Assembly (NCBI GenBank): GCA_003116995.1
Contig: BDSL01000010.1
Span: 930,001-994,000, forward strand
DNA: 64,000 nt
Source: Yamagishiella unicocca
Lineage: Eukaryota; Chlorophyta; Chlorophyceae; Chlamydomonadales; Volvocaceae
Direction: 5' to 3'
Part shown: positions 23,082-35,882 of the stretch, piece after piece
How positions within the stretch are numbered: the stretch's first letter is position 1
Layout of the letters: the number at the start of each line of letters is the position of its first letter
Position numbers and translations under genes: made by a program
The notes under the pieces: model-generated
Database searches by the model: none
Seen by the model: the letters and a program-made list of their open reading frames with translations, nothing else
What the model was told of the DNA's origin: nothing

Positions 23082-24000
23082 TATCGGCAAAGTAAGTTGT
23101 TGCCACTGTCGGACCTTTATGTTTCAATAAATTCAAAAAGTACCGGGTATCTGCTCTTTGGAGTTCTCTTTGCGCACGGGGCTATCGCTGGGGTGACAAT
23201 GACCCGATAACCGAAATGGCACATTCAAGTTATGAATATTTGTCAGTGATAAGGAAGGTTGGCTTGCCTTGCAGCTGCATCGGCGGCTTACACGCGCGCA
23301 ATTGGGAAGCCTTGCGTGGTGTTTGCCTATCTGCCTATTATTTCTTTTAGTTAACACGTTTTCCTTCCTTTGGTCTAGGCATACTCATGAGCGGTTCGTG
23401 AGCCTTGTGGCTCGTCTGGACCGTACAAGCCCAATGCGCAAAACACAGTGGTACCGATGCGAATGTAACATTTCAGTAGTTTGGAATCAGAATTATTCGC
23501 GCACACCTTAAGCCATCACTATGCACGGAAGACGACGATATTACCGAAATTACCGAAATTTTGTATATTTTGCGTCGTGACGGCAAATACAAAACATGGA
23601 ATGTATATAAAAGCTGAATGCATATATGAAGCAACCCAATATACTGCAAAAACAGCCCGAAAAAACAGGGCCAGTGCTACAGGATTTGGCAAAAAATCGT
23701 ATAGGAAGCCCGCTAAAACCCCTGGACGCCTGTATCATAAATAAGAGGTTTTGTCAAGTTACGTATGACGGAAGAAAATTGAAACCCAAGTGAATAAAGG
23801 CACGATGCACGAGCGCCACCAGCTTCCCATCGAATGCGCCAGGTTGCAGCCTGTAGCACCCTGAACCGGCGGTTAGGACGGCGTCATGGTCACCATTGCA
23901 TCGGAATCTTGACGCAGACATAATAATCTTGCATGTTAGAGTTGTCTGCAAGCCCGGGCGCAAGAGCAGGGGCCCCATACCGAGACCTCACCGTAGGATG

Positions 24001-24050
24001 GCGGCCCTTGGTTGGGCCACGGTGTCACAGTGGCCCCAACCAAGGGCCGC
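24001..24050. repeat. Inverted repeat of 20-21 bp with one bulged base
   Basis: Left arm 24001-24020 (GCGGCCCTTGGTTGGGCCAC) pairs with 24030-24050, leaving a single bulge and a 9-nt loop. Confidence 0.9.
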
Positions 24051-25315
24051 AATCGTGAAGCTGGGCTTGTAAAGGGAGCGTTTGAGTACGCATCTGTGCA
24101 AGGATAGCTTGACTCCGGAGTGTCCCAGGGCGTCCCGGCGTGCAAAGCCGCCACTTGCGCTCGAGTGCAAAGCGCAAAGCCCCAGGGCACACAGACACAC
24201 ACAGATCTTGATTTTACCACGGACGAGATGCCCATTCGACGATGCAGGGACGAGCTGGCGGTGTAATGAGCGCGTTCGGAGCGCCCATACAACGTCATTT
24301 AGCCAGTCCTCACGTGTAATCCCCAGGTCCTCCATCCTGTCGGTGAGCCCGTGTAGGGACCTAAGACTACACTAGCGGTGCAAAGGATGTGCATCCCCGC
24401 CTCTTGGATGACAGTGGGTGAAGCAGCCGGTGCATCTGCCACCTTGGCACCCGTGGACATTGGCACCCGTGGACATTGGCACCCCGCCGCTAAACGTCTG
24501 ATGGATGGTCGCCGTAGACCCGTAGTATATGAAAATGAAAACACAGCCATTGTGCACAGACACCGTCACATATTCGGATGGGCCGTAACTGCTCCACTTC
24601 GGCCCGGGCCGCTCTCCTCGCAGACCCCCTTGTTCGCTCTCCCTCCCCTTCCTCAACCGTTGCGGGTTATGTTATTCACACCTTGCAGACGTCAGATGCG
24701 CACTTCAGCGCACGCCACACACACTTCCTCCGGTTTTAACCGCGACGCGATGCACACAACGAAAAAAGTACACACGAAACATATTTACGCTTCATCGCCC
24801 GCGACACACACACGCGGCGTGAACACAAACGGCATAGTCGCCGCCATGCCACGAATGCGACCTCCGCACTAACACTAGCACAGGCCCTGTACGCACACGT
24901 AGCCGCGACACTCCAACTAACACCGCGACGCAGAAGCATCCCACGGTGCGCGCGAGGATCCGCGCAATGACCGGCACCGGATGTGCTTGCCAGCAGCGGG
25001 CTTCGCCGCCGCTGCGCAGCCCCCCCTGTAGCATACGACACCATCAAGTGCTGAGGTAGGGATTAGTGATTGGACGCCCGGGACTGACGACACCAGCCCT
25101 TCGCCTAGCTCCGCTCCGCCCCGCCAGGGGTTTCGGACACGGGCTTTCCTTGCAGCCCTGCCTCGCCGGAGCCGCAAGAACCCTAACGCACCTCCCCCTG
25201 CACCTCAAAACGCCCCACACCCAAAACGGGTCTTCTCGCAATCCCCAACGCACCCTGCACCTCCCGGCCCTGCCTCCGAGGTGGCCTGGCCTGCATCTCC
25301 CTGGCATAAGGCCCC

Positions 25316-28300
25316 TCAAGACGCAAGCATGGCCTCGCGCTTCGGCTGCTCCTCCTCCTCCTCCGCCGCCGCCTCCTCCTCCTCCGGCTCCTTGACCGCC
25401 TCCGCCGCCTGCTGCTGCTGCTCGCCCTCCGCTGCCGCCGCACCTTCCGCGGCAGCAGCAGCTTTCTCGGCTTCCGGCACCTGCGCATCCACCATTCGTC
25501 AGACGGGGGAGTTGCCACAAGCACCGACCGGGCCCCAAGCCCGTCGTGGAAGTCGCGCTGTAGCTGCAGATGGTGGTGGTGGTGGTGGTGGTGGTGGTGG
25601 TGGTAGGTGGTGGGTGGTAGGTGGTGGCTGCTCGTTGTGTCGAGCATTATCTGCTAGTAGGTGGTCGCTGCTCGTAGTGGTCGCGCCGTGCCCGTAGCTG
25701 GCTAGCTGGCTACATCCTGGGCGGCTAGCTGGGCGGCAACACCATAACATGCCGCCCGGGCACTTCCGCGCAACCTAGCCGGCCACTCGCTACTCCCTAT
25801 CCAAGCTGATTTCGTAAATATCAATTTTGTCTTCAACCTTCTAAGGATCAACGGATCGTGGCTACTCGGGCGGGCGCCCCTCCAAACCCCCCGCCCCGGG
25901 TTTGCATTCGTCCGGGGACTCTCGTCGAAGTTTCTGTGTTCACTCACTAGCGCACTAAACACTTCTTTGTTGATACCCGAAAAGAAATGACGGTGTGCAT
26001 AGCAGGGCAATAAACCGTTCCGCTCCTCTCCAGAGCGGTTGTGCAGCAACCGCCGGGGCTTTTTGTCTTCCCCACCTGTCATTGTTTGCCCTAACACACC
26101 GTCGATTCCCCCTTCCGCACCTTTGTCGTCGGCACCCTGGGCATCTGCAGCTCCTCCTCGTCCGCCACCACCTCCTCCAGCGCCGCCAGCTCCGCCTCGA
26201 CCTGCAGCGCGACCGACACCGCGCAAGGGAGGGGAGGGTCAACAGCGCCAGGGGGTAGCGGGGAAACCGCGGGTGTGTGTGTATGTGTCGGCATACGGGG
26301 GGGAGACCATGCCGATGTTGGTCGCAAGCAATAGGGGTCAACGGGCGCGGCCAGTAGTTGCAGCGACGCCTGCCGCCAGCATCGGCAGGAGACGCGGAAG
26401 GACACACCAAGTGTTTACTGGGAGGAGAAGTGGCGGAACTACCCCCCACTTCTCGTCCTCCGATGCCTGTTGTCCTCCACGTGTTTCATCGCTACCCCAC
26501 AGCCAGCCCCCCGAGCACCGAGCAGCGCCCCCCGCTTCGTACCAGGAGGTTGCGTGTTCTCCTGAAGCCTAGCCGTTGACACCAGCCGCTGCACATCGCC
26601 TGCTGCCGACGCAGTGACACCCACCAGCCAGCCTGCCGCTGCACCCCCACCCACGAACGCGTGCGTGGCAATCCGCCTTCCCACCCGCCTCCTCCATAGT
26701 CCGCCCACCCGCCTCCTCCATAGTACGCCCACCCGCCTCCTCCATAGTCCGCCCACCACCTCCACCAAAGCAAGTTTCCCTTTCCCTCCCAACGTCGCTG
26801 CACGCGTCTGCGCGCCACCACCCACCTCCTGGTTGTCTCCCTCCGTCAACTGCTGCCCCAGAAGCGATGCCAGCTCCTCCTGGTACTCCTTCGCCTCCGC
26901 CGTGTCGTCAAGCAGCCGCTGCACGTCCTCCAGCTTAACCTGCGGGAGCACGGAGCCGGGGAGGGGACATCGCATACACGTGGATCGGTATTGAAAGCTT
27001 CTAGGGTGAAACTTGTCCTCAGGCTTTGCGCAGCAAAGTTTGTTCTCATATGAGGCAAGGCATGGGGTAAGATAGGACCTGGGCGGGCGTGGGCGGATGC
27101 GAGGCGGGTTGGGCGTGGGTGGACGTGAGGGAGGGGCTGCGATGGTGGGTGATGAGACCCAAACTGGAGTAACGAACCCAACTGGCCGTACAGAAGCCAG
27201 GTATTACAGGTGCACGTTTGCGTGGAAGAGGTGGAAGAGGAGGAAGAGGTGGAAGAGGTGGAAGAGGTGCACGTTTGCGTGGAAGAGGTTTATTTCCGGG
27301 TGCCTCGTATCGAGGCGGGCACGAGTACCGGTAGTCGGTGAAGGGCCGGGTACGTGGTCGCGGATATGTGCGTCGGGTAGGAGTTTATTCGCTCCAAGGT
27401 GTATGCGCCAGGCAAGTGCTCTGCGCTGGTAGGATGTGCACCACCAGGTGGGCACCAGGGACTGAAGCGATGCGGTGGTGTTGCCGTACGCGCCAGCAGG
27501 CTCCCACCGCATATCCCGGTGCTGCCGGAGACAGCCTTGCGCTTTTGGTCGTACAGTTGTACGGTCGTACCTGACCGTCTTTCCTTCATTAACACACGCC
27601 AATCATACGACAAAATTTGGAGTCATTTTTGCGTCGGATGCAAGCGGCGGGAACCATTCCCTTGCAACACGGGCGCTCTGGCTGGCGCACCTTCACGTGG
27701 GAGCACCCGCCGTCCGGGGAGATCTCCCACCCGCCCCCCCCCCCGCAGATGGCGGATGGAAGCAAAACCCGCCGACACCGGTAACTATGTGCTCCCCTGA
27801 CATCCCCAACACCGGATGCCACCACAGCCGCAGCAAGTCAACATCCCACTGGCTGTTTAGGCCCCACTCCCCCCTGACCCCCCGATTCGCCGCTTCATGT
27901 CGGACCTGTGTTTCCAATGCCATGTAACCGGGTTTTCTCGCCAAACCCCCACCCCCCCGCCGCCACGGGTTATCTTGTTACCCCCGCCGCCGTCTCTTCT
28001 GGACCGCCATCCTCACCTTGGTTTGTCGGCCGTGGATTCGCGGATTCTCCTTAAACCCCCGCCGCCGCCCCATTTTGCAGCCCCCCACCCCACCCCACCC
28101 CACGGGTTTCCCTCGAACCACCCCACCCCGCCGCCAGTGAGGCCACCCGACCCACCTGCGCCTGCAGCTGTTTGAGCGCGTCGTTGCTGCTCTGAAGCGC
28201 CGCGAAGACTGCGGCCTGCTTCTTGGTGGACTCGATGTTCGCGAGCTGAGGCGGGTGAGGCGGTAGGAGGCGGGGGAGGAAAGGAAGGAACAGGCATACG

Positions 28301-29777
28301 GGCGGGTTGCAGGTTCGAGTCCCGGTGCAGCCATTTGCGCGCGCCGTCGCAGAGGCGCCCCTGCTCGGACACCCGCGATGGTGCGAGTGTTCGTCGTGCG
28401 CTCGGTGCGATTGAAGCGTGCCCTCCCCCCATTTCTTCCCCCTTCATGTGTCCGACCACGGGTCTCCTCCTTGGGCGCGACCGCTCCCGCCTTGACCCCA
28501 ACCCCACTTTTACCACTCCCCGCAACCATGTGCTTCGCAGATTATGCGCCAGCTACACTACCCATGCTGTGTACCCGGGGCCTTATGACACCCTCCGTTT
28601 CCCCCCCCTCCTCCTCTTTGATATGCCATCCGCAAGGGTTCCCTCCCTAGACCAGCGCCGCCTCTGGCTGCTTGGTTGTGCCGTCCCTGGTACCGCGCTC
28701 CAGGATGGTATTCTGGGCCTTGCGCAACGGTCACGGCGGTTGAGGCTGCCGTACCCAGTACGTACCAAACGGTTTCCTACGCAACATCCTCGTACACGGG
28801 CTTTCATTACGACGACCCCTCGTTCGAAGGGCCGCAGGGAGCCAGCCCAGCCTACTAAGGCCTGGACAGGTGGGGGCCCCCTGGACCCAACCCAGCGCCG
28901 GCCCGCCCGCCTCTCCTCGGCGAAAATCCGCACCCCGGAGCCTGCACCCCGGAGCCTGCACCCCGGAGCCTGCACCCCGGAGCCTGCACCCCGGAGCCTG
29001 CACCCCGGAGCCTGCACCCCGGAGCCTGCACCCCGGAGCCCGCACCCCGGAGCCTGCACCCCGGAGCCCGCACCCCGGAGCCTGCACCCCGGAGCCTGCA
29101 CCCCGGAGCCTGCACCCCGGAGCCTGCACCCCGGAGCCTGCACCCCGGAGCCTGCACCCCGGAGCCCGCACCCCGGAGCCTGCACCCCGGAGCCTGCACC
29201 CCGGAGCCTGCACCCCGGAGCCTGCACCCCGGAGCCCGCACCCCGGAGCCACAGCCTCGGCTCACCATCTCCTCGACGTTCATGATTAGGCTGTGCAGCT
29301 GCACCAGCTGTTTTTCGCTGAGCTTCTTTTTGCGCAGGACGAGCAGCGCGCGGTCGCGGCGGCCCTCCTTGGCCAGCTGGCTCGCGACCTCCCCATGGCG
29401 CCCTAGCCGCATGTTGATCTGAGGGTTTGGGGTTTAGGGTTTAGGGTTTAGGGTTTAGGGTTTAGGGTTTAGGGGCGAGGGAGCGGAGTCGGATGCAGGC
29501 AGTGAGATGGGGGAAAAGAGGGGCCACGAGGCAAACCCTACGGCTTCCCTCTCACCAGCTTTTCCTGGTCCTCCAGCTTCCTGCGCTGCGTTTTCAAGCT
29601 CAAGATTGCCCTGTCGACGTCCGTGATGGCTGGCCTGGGCGGGCCGGGCACATTCGGGTGTTGTAGGGTGAGGTGGTCCCTCGTCGTATGGCCTGGATAT
29701 GTCATTCAGGATGAAAGGCTCGCCTCCGGCACGCACCCTTTACTTGCTTTACTTTTTTTGCTGTAAAAGTTTCCCAT
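25316..29777 (-). CDS. VPS20: ESCRT-III subunit VPS20/CHMP6 (complete, 7 exons, 235 aa)
   Basis: VPS20 nucleates ESCRT-III on endosomes and other membranes, linking ESCRT-II to SNF7 during budding and scission. Exons: 29737-29777, 29556-29634, 29266-29418, 28156-28245, 26826-26939, 26136-26201, 25316-25480; all borders are GT-AG and all phases agree. The protein starts MGNFYSKKS, with Gly2 suitable for N-myristoylation, as known for CHMP6. It continues ITDVDRAILSLKTQRRKLED, then KEGRRDRALLVLRKKK, TKKQAAVFAALQ and LEDVQRLLDDTAEAKEYQEE, the usual core helices. The C-terminus is Ala/Glu/Gln-rich and ends PKREAMLAS, similar to the family's terminal motif. The length is slightly above the usual 200-220 aa because of the Ala/Glu tract. 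Divergent from NRDE2. Confidence 0.94.
25571..25629. repeat. TGG/CCA microsatellite
   Basis: About a dozen GGT units followed by interrupted GGTAGGTGGTGGG, in the last intron of VPS20. Confidence 0.9.
28026..28120 (-). repeat. Intronic motif cluster shared with NRDE2 introns
   Basis: On the minus strand it contains GGTTCGAGGGAAACCCGTGG and TTTAAGGAGAATCCGCGAAT followed by CCACGGCCGAC. Similar words occur in NRDE2 introns at 32.8, 36.6 and 38.9 kb. The copy here lies near the 5' end of the VPS20 intron that begins at 28155. Confidence 0.6.
28930..29252. repeat. 14-bp minisatellite (CCCCGGAGCCTGCA), about 23 copies
   Basis: Head-to-tail units with only a T/C variant (CCTGCA or CCCGCA), directly after the 5' splice site region of VPS20 intron 3. 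Because 14 is not a multiple of 3, it produces long spurious open frames on both strands. Confidence 0.95.
29424..29474. repeat. Interstitial telomere-like repeat (TTTAGGG) x6
   Basis: Six TTTAGGG units preceded by a variant GGGTTTGGGG. On the coding (minus) strand the run reads CCCTAAA repeats and ends five bases from the 3' splice site CTCAG of VPS20 exon 3 (29418). Confidence 0.9.
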
Positions 29778-30284
29778 TTCCGAAACCTGGTGTCAACAGC
29801 GCGATTTGGGCGACAGGTAGAGGTTTGTTTGCGGACCACAGCCTAGAGCGCGCCGATGATATAGCGATGAATTTACGAGCGCGATGAACTACTGACGGTC
29901 TCAATGAAGCTTCGTTGTAAGCCAGGCCAAGCGACTCGGCTATAACGTCGGCAACGCGGGTGATGATAAGGGAGTGCCAGGATGTGAAGTGCAATGGATC
30001 ATGTAATCACTTTGGAAATTTTATATATATGCGTCAAGCCGCCACACCTTTCTGCCAACCTGCAGTACCGCAAGAAGGGCAGGCAGTTATAGGCCAACAC
30101 TGCTCAGTGCGCACAAAGCACATCATTTTGCCTTTCAAATCCAAATTGCACAGGATGTCAAAGGCTTAAACATATCTGTGTGCATCTGTTCGATTGGCAA
30201 AGCTGGCAAATTGGAACCCGATCAAACCCTTTCTGACACACAAGGCCAGCCAGTGCTTCATGGGGCGCGTTTGACCGCCTGGTG
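29778..30284. promoter_or_regulatory. Divergent promoter region between VPS20 and NRDE2
   Basis: The two start codons are 507 bp apart on opposite strands, so both promoters and 5' UTRs lie here. A TATA-like run (TTTTATATATATGCG, 30020-30034) is better placed for NRDE2. The GC content falls relative to both genes. Confidence 0.65.
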
Positions 30285-33200
30285 ATGAGCCTCTTTCCAA
30301 TATTGGGTGGCCAGGCTGCTGCGCAGCAGGATCGTGTGGGGGAGAGTACCGCCAATCCAGCGACATGGTTGAGCAATAATTCCAGCTTTCAACCGCATGA
30401 TGTGCTGGAACCTCAGCCGCCTTATGGCAAGTACGCGACACAGGCGGAGTTCCTGCGAGCGGCTGAGCGGTACCTGGAGAGCAGCAGCGATGAGGAGCCC
30501 GGCGATGGCGGGGCCGCGGCCGCAAAGCCGGCGATCCGCCCTGGCTTGCCGCCAAGGACAGCGGTGCCAGCACCTGGATCTAATGTCCAGCAGCCGTCGC
30601 GTCGAGGGGACCGCATCGGCTCCAGCAGCGACACCGACAGCAGCCACGACGCCGCAGCCGATCGCAGGAAGCGCAAACGCGGGCGGCACTCCTCCCGCTC
30701 TCCTTCCCACTCCAAGCGCAGCCGCAAGCACGGCGACAACGACGCCCACAAGGCAGGGAAGCGCAACGGACGGAAGCATCGCCGGCGCAGCGGCAGCGAC
30801 AGCGGCGGCGAGCGCGCGAAGATCCTGCGCCTGGAGCGTGCCGCCGCGGCGGCGGGCCTGGCACCGCGCCAAGCCGCCGCCCTGACGGCCGCCAAGCCGG
30901 TCCTCAAAGGCGCCGCGCCGCAGCCCGGTGACGTGTACTACGACACCCGCGGCGACGTGCAGAACCTAGTGTACGAATGCTTGTACGGCGCCAGCGTGTC
31001 GTCGTACCCTCGTACGGATCCACTCGGTCTCGCGAAGGGCGCGCGCGCGTACCGGCTGCTGCCCGGCCAGGTGGCCCGGGCGGAGCCGGCCTTCGGCGAC
31101 GACGCGCGGGGCTCGCTGGCGGCGTCCCGGTACTTCGGCGGCCGGTCGGTGGCGGCGGAGAGGAGCAGGCGGCTGCGGCGGGTGTTCATGTCGGAGGCGC
31201 CGGTGCTGCCGGGGACAGGCCACCGGGGGCGGGGTGGCGGAGGCGCGGAGGCGTGGGACGGCGCAGTGGCGGCGGCAGCGGGCGGGGAGCGGCGCGGCTG
31301 GCTGCTGTCACGGCTGGAGGGCCCCGCCGCGGCGGCGCGGTCGACGGGCGCGCCGTACGGCGGCGGCGGCGTCGGCAGCGGCAAGATGGCAATACCGACG
31401 CCGTCGTACTTGCCGCTGGAAGACCCAACGGCGACGGCGGCAGCGGGCGGCGGAGGTGGAGGCGGAGGCGGTGGGGCGGGGGAGGGGAGGCGGCAGGCGG
31501 CTGAGGCGGCGGCAGTCGCGGCGGCTGCGGCGGTGGGCGAGTCGGCTGAGGAGTGGGTGCTGCGGCGGACGCGGGAGTTCAACGTGGCGGTGCGGGAGGC
31601 GCCCCAGGACATCCAGGTGGGGGGTTTGAGAAGAACACCAGGAACCCAGGTGGGGGGGTGTCCTCGGCAGGTTGGAGGGGCAGGTCCCCCAAGGTGTGCT
31701 CCCGCAGCCTGGGGTGGTGTACACCCCAGGCTGCTGAAGGATCCTGGAACCGCTCATCGATTTGCGTAGCTCGCGTCCGTGGGTATCCGGCCCTCATGCC
31801 CCCTGCCCCCAGCAGCTGCGCGACCCACGCCGCGTCCGACCCAGCAGCATGCAACCCCAAACGCGTCAAACAAACGGCCTTGCCGGCCACGTTTCCGCCA
31901 GCCTTCGCACCGCACTGGAGTTTTTTGTCACAGAAGTGCCAGTGTCATTTGGACAACAGATAAAATAAAATATATTGTGCTAGTCCACTGAAGGCCAGCC
32001 GTCGGCCCGGGCGCTCCGGCACGCAGTTCTCACAAGCGTCCCTTACACTAGGTTCCCGGTCGGTCGTTCCTTCTCCTCGGTTTACTGTGTCGTACCGACC
32101 GGTTTCCTACCCCCCCTCGTCTTTTCTAAACGATTTTTTCTCGCATCCACGGGTCTTCCTCAACCCCCCCCCCCCCGGCAGCTGTGGATCCGCTTCGCCT
32201 CGTTCCAGGACACGGTGGCGCGGCTGTTGGCGCGGCGGGCTGTGGAGGTGGCCGGTACGGCGGCCGAGAAGAAGCTGGCGATACTGCAGGTGGGGTGGGG
32301 TGGCGAGGAGACCGGGGTTGGGGGTTGCGTGACGGGCAGATTGGTGGGAGGGGGGAGCGAGAAGGCCCGGTTACACGCCATAGCTGGCGGAGGGGACCGT
32401 GAGGGCGGGGGCTGATAGGGCGAGGCGCGGCCCCCTTGGACACCCTCGCAGTGCAAGACCCAAACTGCCCGCCTTGCAAGACCCGAACTGCCCGCCTTGC
32501 AAGACCCGAACTGCCCGCCTTGCAAGACCCGAACTGCCCGCCTTGCAAGACCCGAACTGCCCGGCTTGCAAGACCCGAACTGCCCGCCTTGCAAGACCCG
32601 AACTGCCCGCCTTGCAAGACCCGAACTGACTGCCCTCCTGCCTGGCTGGCTGCATGGCTGCCTGCCCGGCTACCTGCCCGGCTGCCCGCCTGCCCTCTCC
32701 CCCACCAGCGCGCCCTGGAGGCCCACCCTGGGGACACGCGGCTGCTGCGAGCGATGATGGCGGCTAGCGAGCCGCTGCTGGAGCCGGAGGCGCTGCTCGA
32801 CAGGTGGGGCGGGGGCCGCCGAGGGGGGTTTCGAGGAAGACCCGCCAAGGTGGGGGCGCGAAGTAGCGGGGTAGGAGAGGTAGGAGGGGTAGGCGGGGCC
32901 GAAGTGAAGACCAGGGCTTGCGGCTGGTGGGTGAGGCCAAGGCAGTGGACCGGAGACGGGGCCACCGCGCATGGGCGGAGCTGAGAGCGGAGGAGGCGGG
33001 GAGGAGGGGGAGGAGGGGAGGCGGGGGAGGCGGGGAGGAGGGGAGGTGGGGGAGGCGGGGAGGTGGGGAGGAGGGGAGGCGGGGGAGGCGGGGGAGGCGG
33101 GGGAGGCGGGGAGGTGGGGACCGGGTGCCAGTGGCCGTGCAGTGCAGTTGGGCGCGTAGGGTGGTGCCAGGCGCATCATCGCGATCTGGCGGGGGCAGGA

Positions 33201-35841
33201 ATGCTTCCGTCACTCCGCGGCAGGGCGCCGCAGCTGACGTGGCATGCCGTGAGCCCACGACCTTTGGAGAAGGGAATGCGAACTCCAAAACCCTGGACAC
33301 CAAGCACCCGCCCCGCCCCAACCCCGCCCCAACCCCGCCCCGCCCCAAACCCCCCCCCCCCAGGTGGGAGCGGCTGCTGCGGCGCACTCCCGGTGCCCCC
33401 GCCCTGTGGCGGGACTACCTGGCCCGCCGCCGCAGCGCCTTCACCGCCACCAAGCTGTCGATCATACAGGTGGGAGGAGGCAGGGCGGCAGAGGGAGGGG
33501 GAAGGCAGGACGGCAGAGGGAGGGGGCGGGCAGGGCGGCAGAGGGAGGGGGAAGGCAGGGCGGCAGCCCACCCGGCCAAACACATCACCGTACCACCACA
33601 AGCGAGCGAGCCCCCGGTGTACCCGACCTGCCCCCTTGCCACCTGGCCGTGAACCCACATACCAGGTGTCGTACGGTAACGCCATGCACGCGCTGGCTTC
33701 GGAGCGGGCCCGGCTGCAGCGCCAGGCCGCGACTGCGCCGGCGGAGCGGCAGCGGCTGCGCCAGGCGGCTTCGGAGCTGGACGTGGAGTTGGTGCGCCTG
33801 GTTCTGGAGCTGGTGGAGCTGGAGGCGGGTGCGGGCGCCAGCGAGGTGGCAGTGGCGCGCGTGCAGGCCCTGGTGGAGTTCCACTGCTTCGCTCCCGGGG
33901 TGAGTGGCTGGCTGGCGGATGGGGTGGTGGGCTGGCCGCGAGACTGGCTGAGTGGATGGGCGGGTTGAAGAAAGTCCGTGGACTAGGAAGCCGGCTGGGA
34001 AAACGTGGATAGGTGATTGGGCGGGTGGAAGGACTGGCTGGGTGGGATGGTGGCTGGGTGGGATGGTGGGTGGCTGGGTGGCTGGGTGGGATGGTGGCTG
34101 GGTCTGCATGCCTGCTACGCAGCGCTTCCAAGGCACCTGCTGCGCCCTCCTGCCTCGTCTTGCTCGCCCCCGCACCCTGCCGCTGTGCTGCTCCGTTCCC
34201 TCCTCCGCTCCCTCCTCCTCCGTTCCCTCTTCCGCTACCCTCTCCGCTCCCTTCCCAATACGACGTACGCCGCGCCGCGTGTCTCCGCAGAGCCTGGACC
34301 AGGGCGCAGCGGCGGCGGGCGCAAGCGGCGGCGGCGGTGGCTTCGGCCGGGTTGGCGGCGGCGGCGGCGCGGGCGGCATGCGGCTGTCCGCGGGGGCGCT
34401 GCTGCGGCTGTTCGACAACTTCTGGGAGGGCGGCGCGCCTCGGGCTGGAGAGGAGGGAGCGGTGGGGTGGGCAAACTGGTGCGTGCAATCGAGGGGGGTG
34501 CAAACTGGTGCGTGCAATCGAGGGGGGTGCAAACTGGTGCGTGCAATCGAGGGGGGTGCAAACTGGTGCGTGCAATCGAGGGGGGTGCAAACTGGTGCGT
34601 GCAATCGAGGGGGGTGCAAACTGGTGCGTGCAATCGAGGGGGGTGCAAACTGGTGCGTGCAATCGAGGGGGGTGCAAACTGGTGCGTGCAATCGAGGGGG
34701 GTGCAAACTGGTGCGTGCAATCGAGGGGGGTGCAAACTGGTGCGTGCAATCGAGGGGGGTGCAAACTGGTGCGTGCAATCGAGGGGGGTGCAAACTGGTG
34801 CGTGCAATCGAGGGGGGTGCAAACTGGTGCGTGCAATCGAGGGGGGTGCAAACTGGTGCGTGCAATCGAGGGGGGTGCAAACTGGTGCGTGCAATCGAGG
34901 GGGGTGCGTACCGCATGCGAGGACGGCCCTCTGATCAGCGACTCCGTCGAGACACCCCCTGCGAGTTTCCGGGCGACGTTTCCTGTGGTGTGTAACCGGG
35001 TCTTCTTCCCCCTTCTCTCGATCCGTTCTCGGCCCGTAAAGTTAATGCGTGGCTGCTGTCAGCACGTGCGTCGAATACCCATCACCACGTGCCTCGTTGC
35101 CTGTCGCAGTGTCGCACGTGACGACAGGCCACGCGCGTCGTACCTGCCGGCCACGTGTCCCACAAGAGCCCGTCACGTGCGTCGTACCTCGCAGCCGCCG
35201 GTATGACCAGTACGTAATGACCCAGTACGTGAGGGGGCCCTGCGTCCCTGACCGCCGACCCGTGGGTCGCAGGTACCGCCAGGAGAACGAGGCGCTGTGG
35301 GTTGCCAAGTCGGGCCCCGAGGAGGAGGCCAGGGGCCGGGGGGGGGAGCCGCAGCGGCAGGACCGCGATGACCCACGGGACGGTGGCGGCTGGACGGGTT
35401 GGATGGAGCTGCCGGCGCCGCCGCCCTCGCAAGGGCAGGGCCAAGAGCAGCAGCAGGGGGCGCCGCCGGGCGGCACTTCAGCAGAGTCGGGGGATGCTGG
35501 AGCAGGGGCCGCCGGTGGTGGTCGCCTCCGGTCTGGGGACGACAAGGAGGAGCGCGGCTCGGTGGATGAGGACGAGGAGGGCGAGATACCGGAGGGCGAG
35601 GAGGAGGAGGGGGGCGTGCAGGTGGGTTCGAACCTGGGGCTCCGAGATTTCCCCCAAGCCCCCGCTACACAATGCTCCCCTTTGGCTGGCTCTTCTCTCC
35701 CCGACCCCGCTCACGGTACCCCCGGTAACATTCCGCACCTTGTTCTTTGCGCGCACGCAAAATCCCCAACCGGCTGCTGCTGCTACTGCGGCTGCTGCTA
35801 CTGCGGCTGCTATTGCTGCTGCTACTGCCGCTCTGCTGCTG

Positions 35842-35882
<41 letters not shown>

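Larger units (their letters stand above)
22600..25315. other. Intergenic: upstream of the receptor kinase, 3' flank of VPS20
   Basis: No gene supported. AT-rich stretches at 23480-23760 contrast with the GC-rich surroundings. Two hairpins (23035-23081 and 24001-24050) and a short direct repeat (GGCACCCGTGGACATT at about 24447 and 24463) are present. The receptor kinase promoter must lie in the first few hundred bases, but no motif is clear. Confidence 0.5.

Noticed and set aside
25183..25647. His-rich frame around the TGG/CCA microsatellite
   Set aside because: Microsatellite read-through overlapping the VPS20 last exon in another frame.
28290..28345. tRNA-like B-box GGTTCGAGTCCCGG
   Set aside because: No matching A box, anticodon arm or acceptor stem upstream; a cloverleaf cannot be drawn. 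Similar words at 11712 and 35625 also lack one.
28335..29285. 316-codon plus-strand open frame with repeats of 'TPEPAPRSLHPGAC' type
   Set aside because: It is produced by the 14-bp minisatellite in a VPS20 intron; the real exons are on the other strand.
33415..34995. Very long frames (up to 478 codons) with HAPVCTPLDCT or GGANWCVQSRG repeats on both strands
   Set aside because: All are read-through of the 29-bp minisatellite in NRDE2 intron 6. All frames are open because the unit lacks stops.
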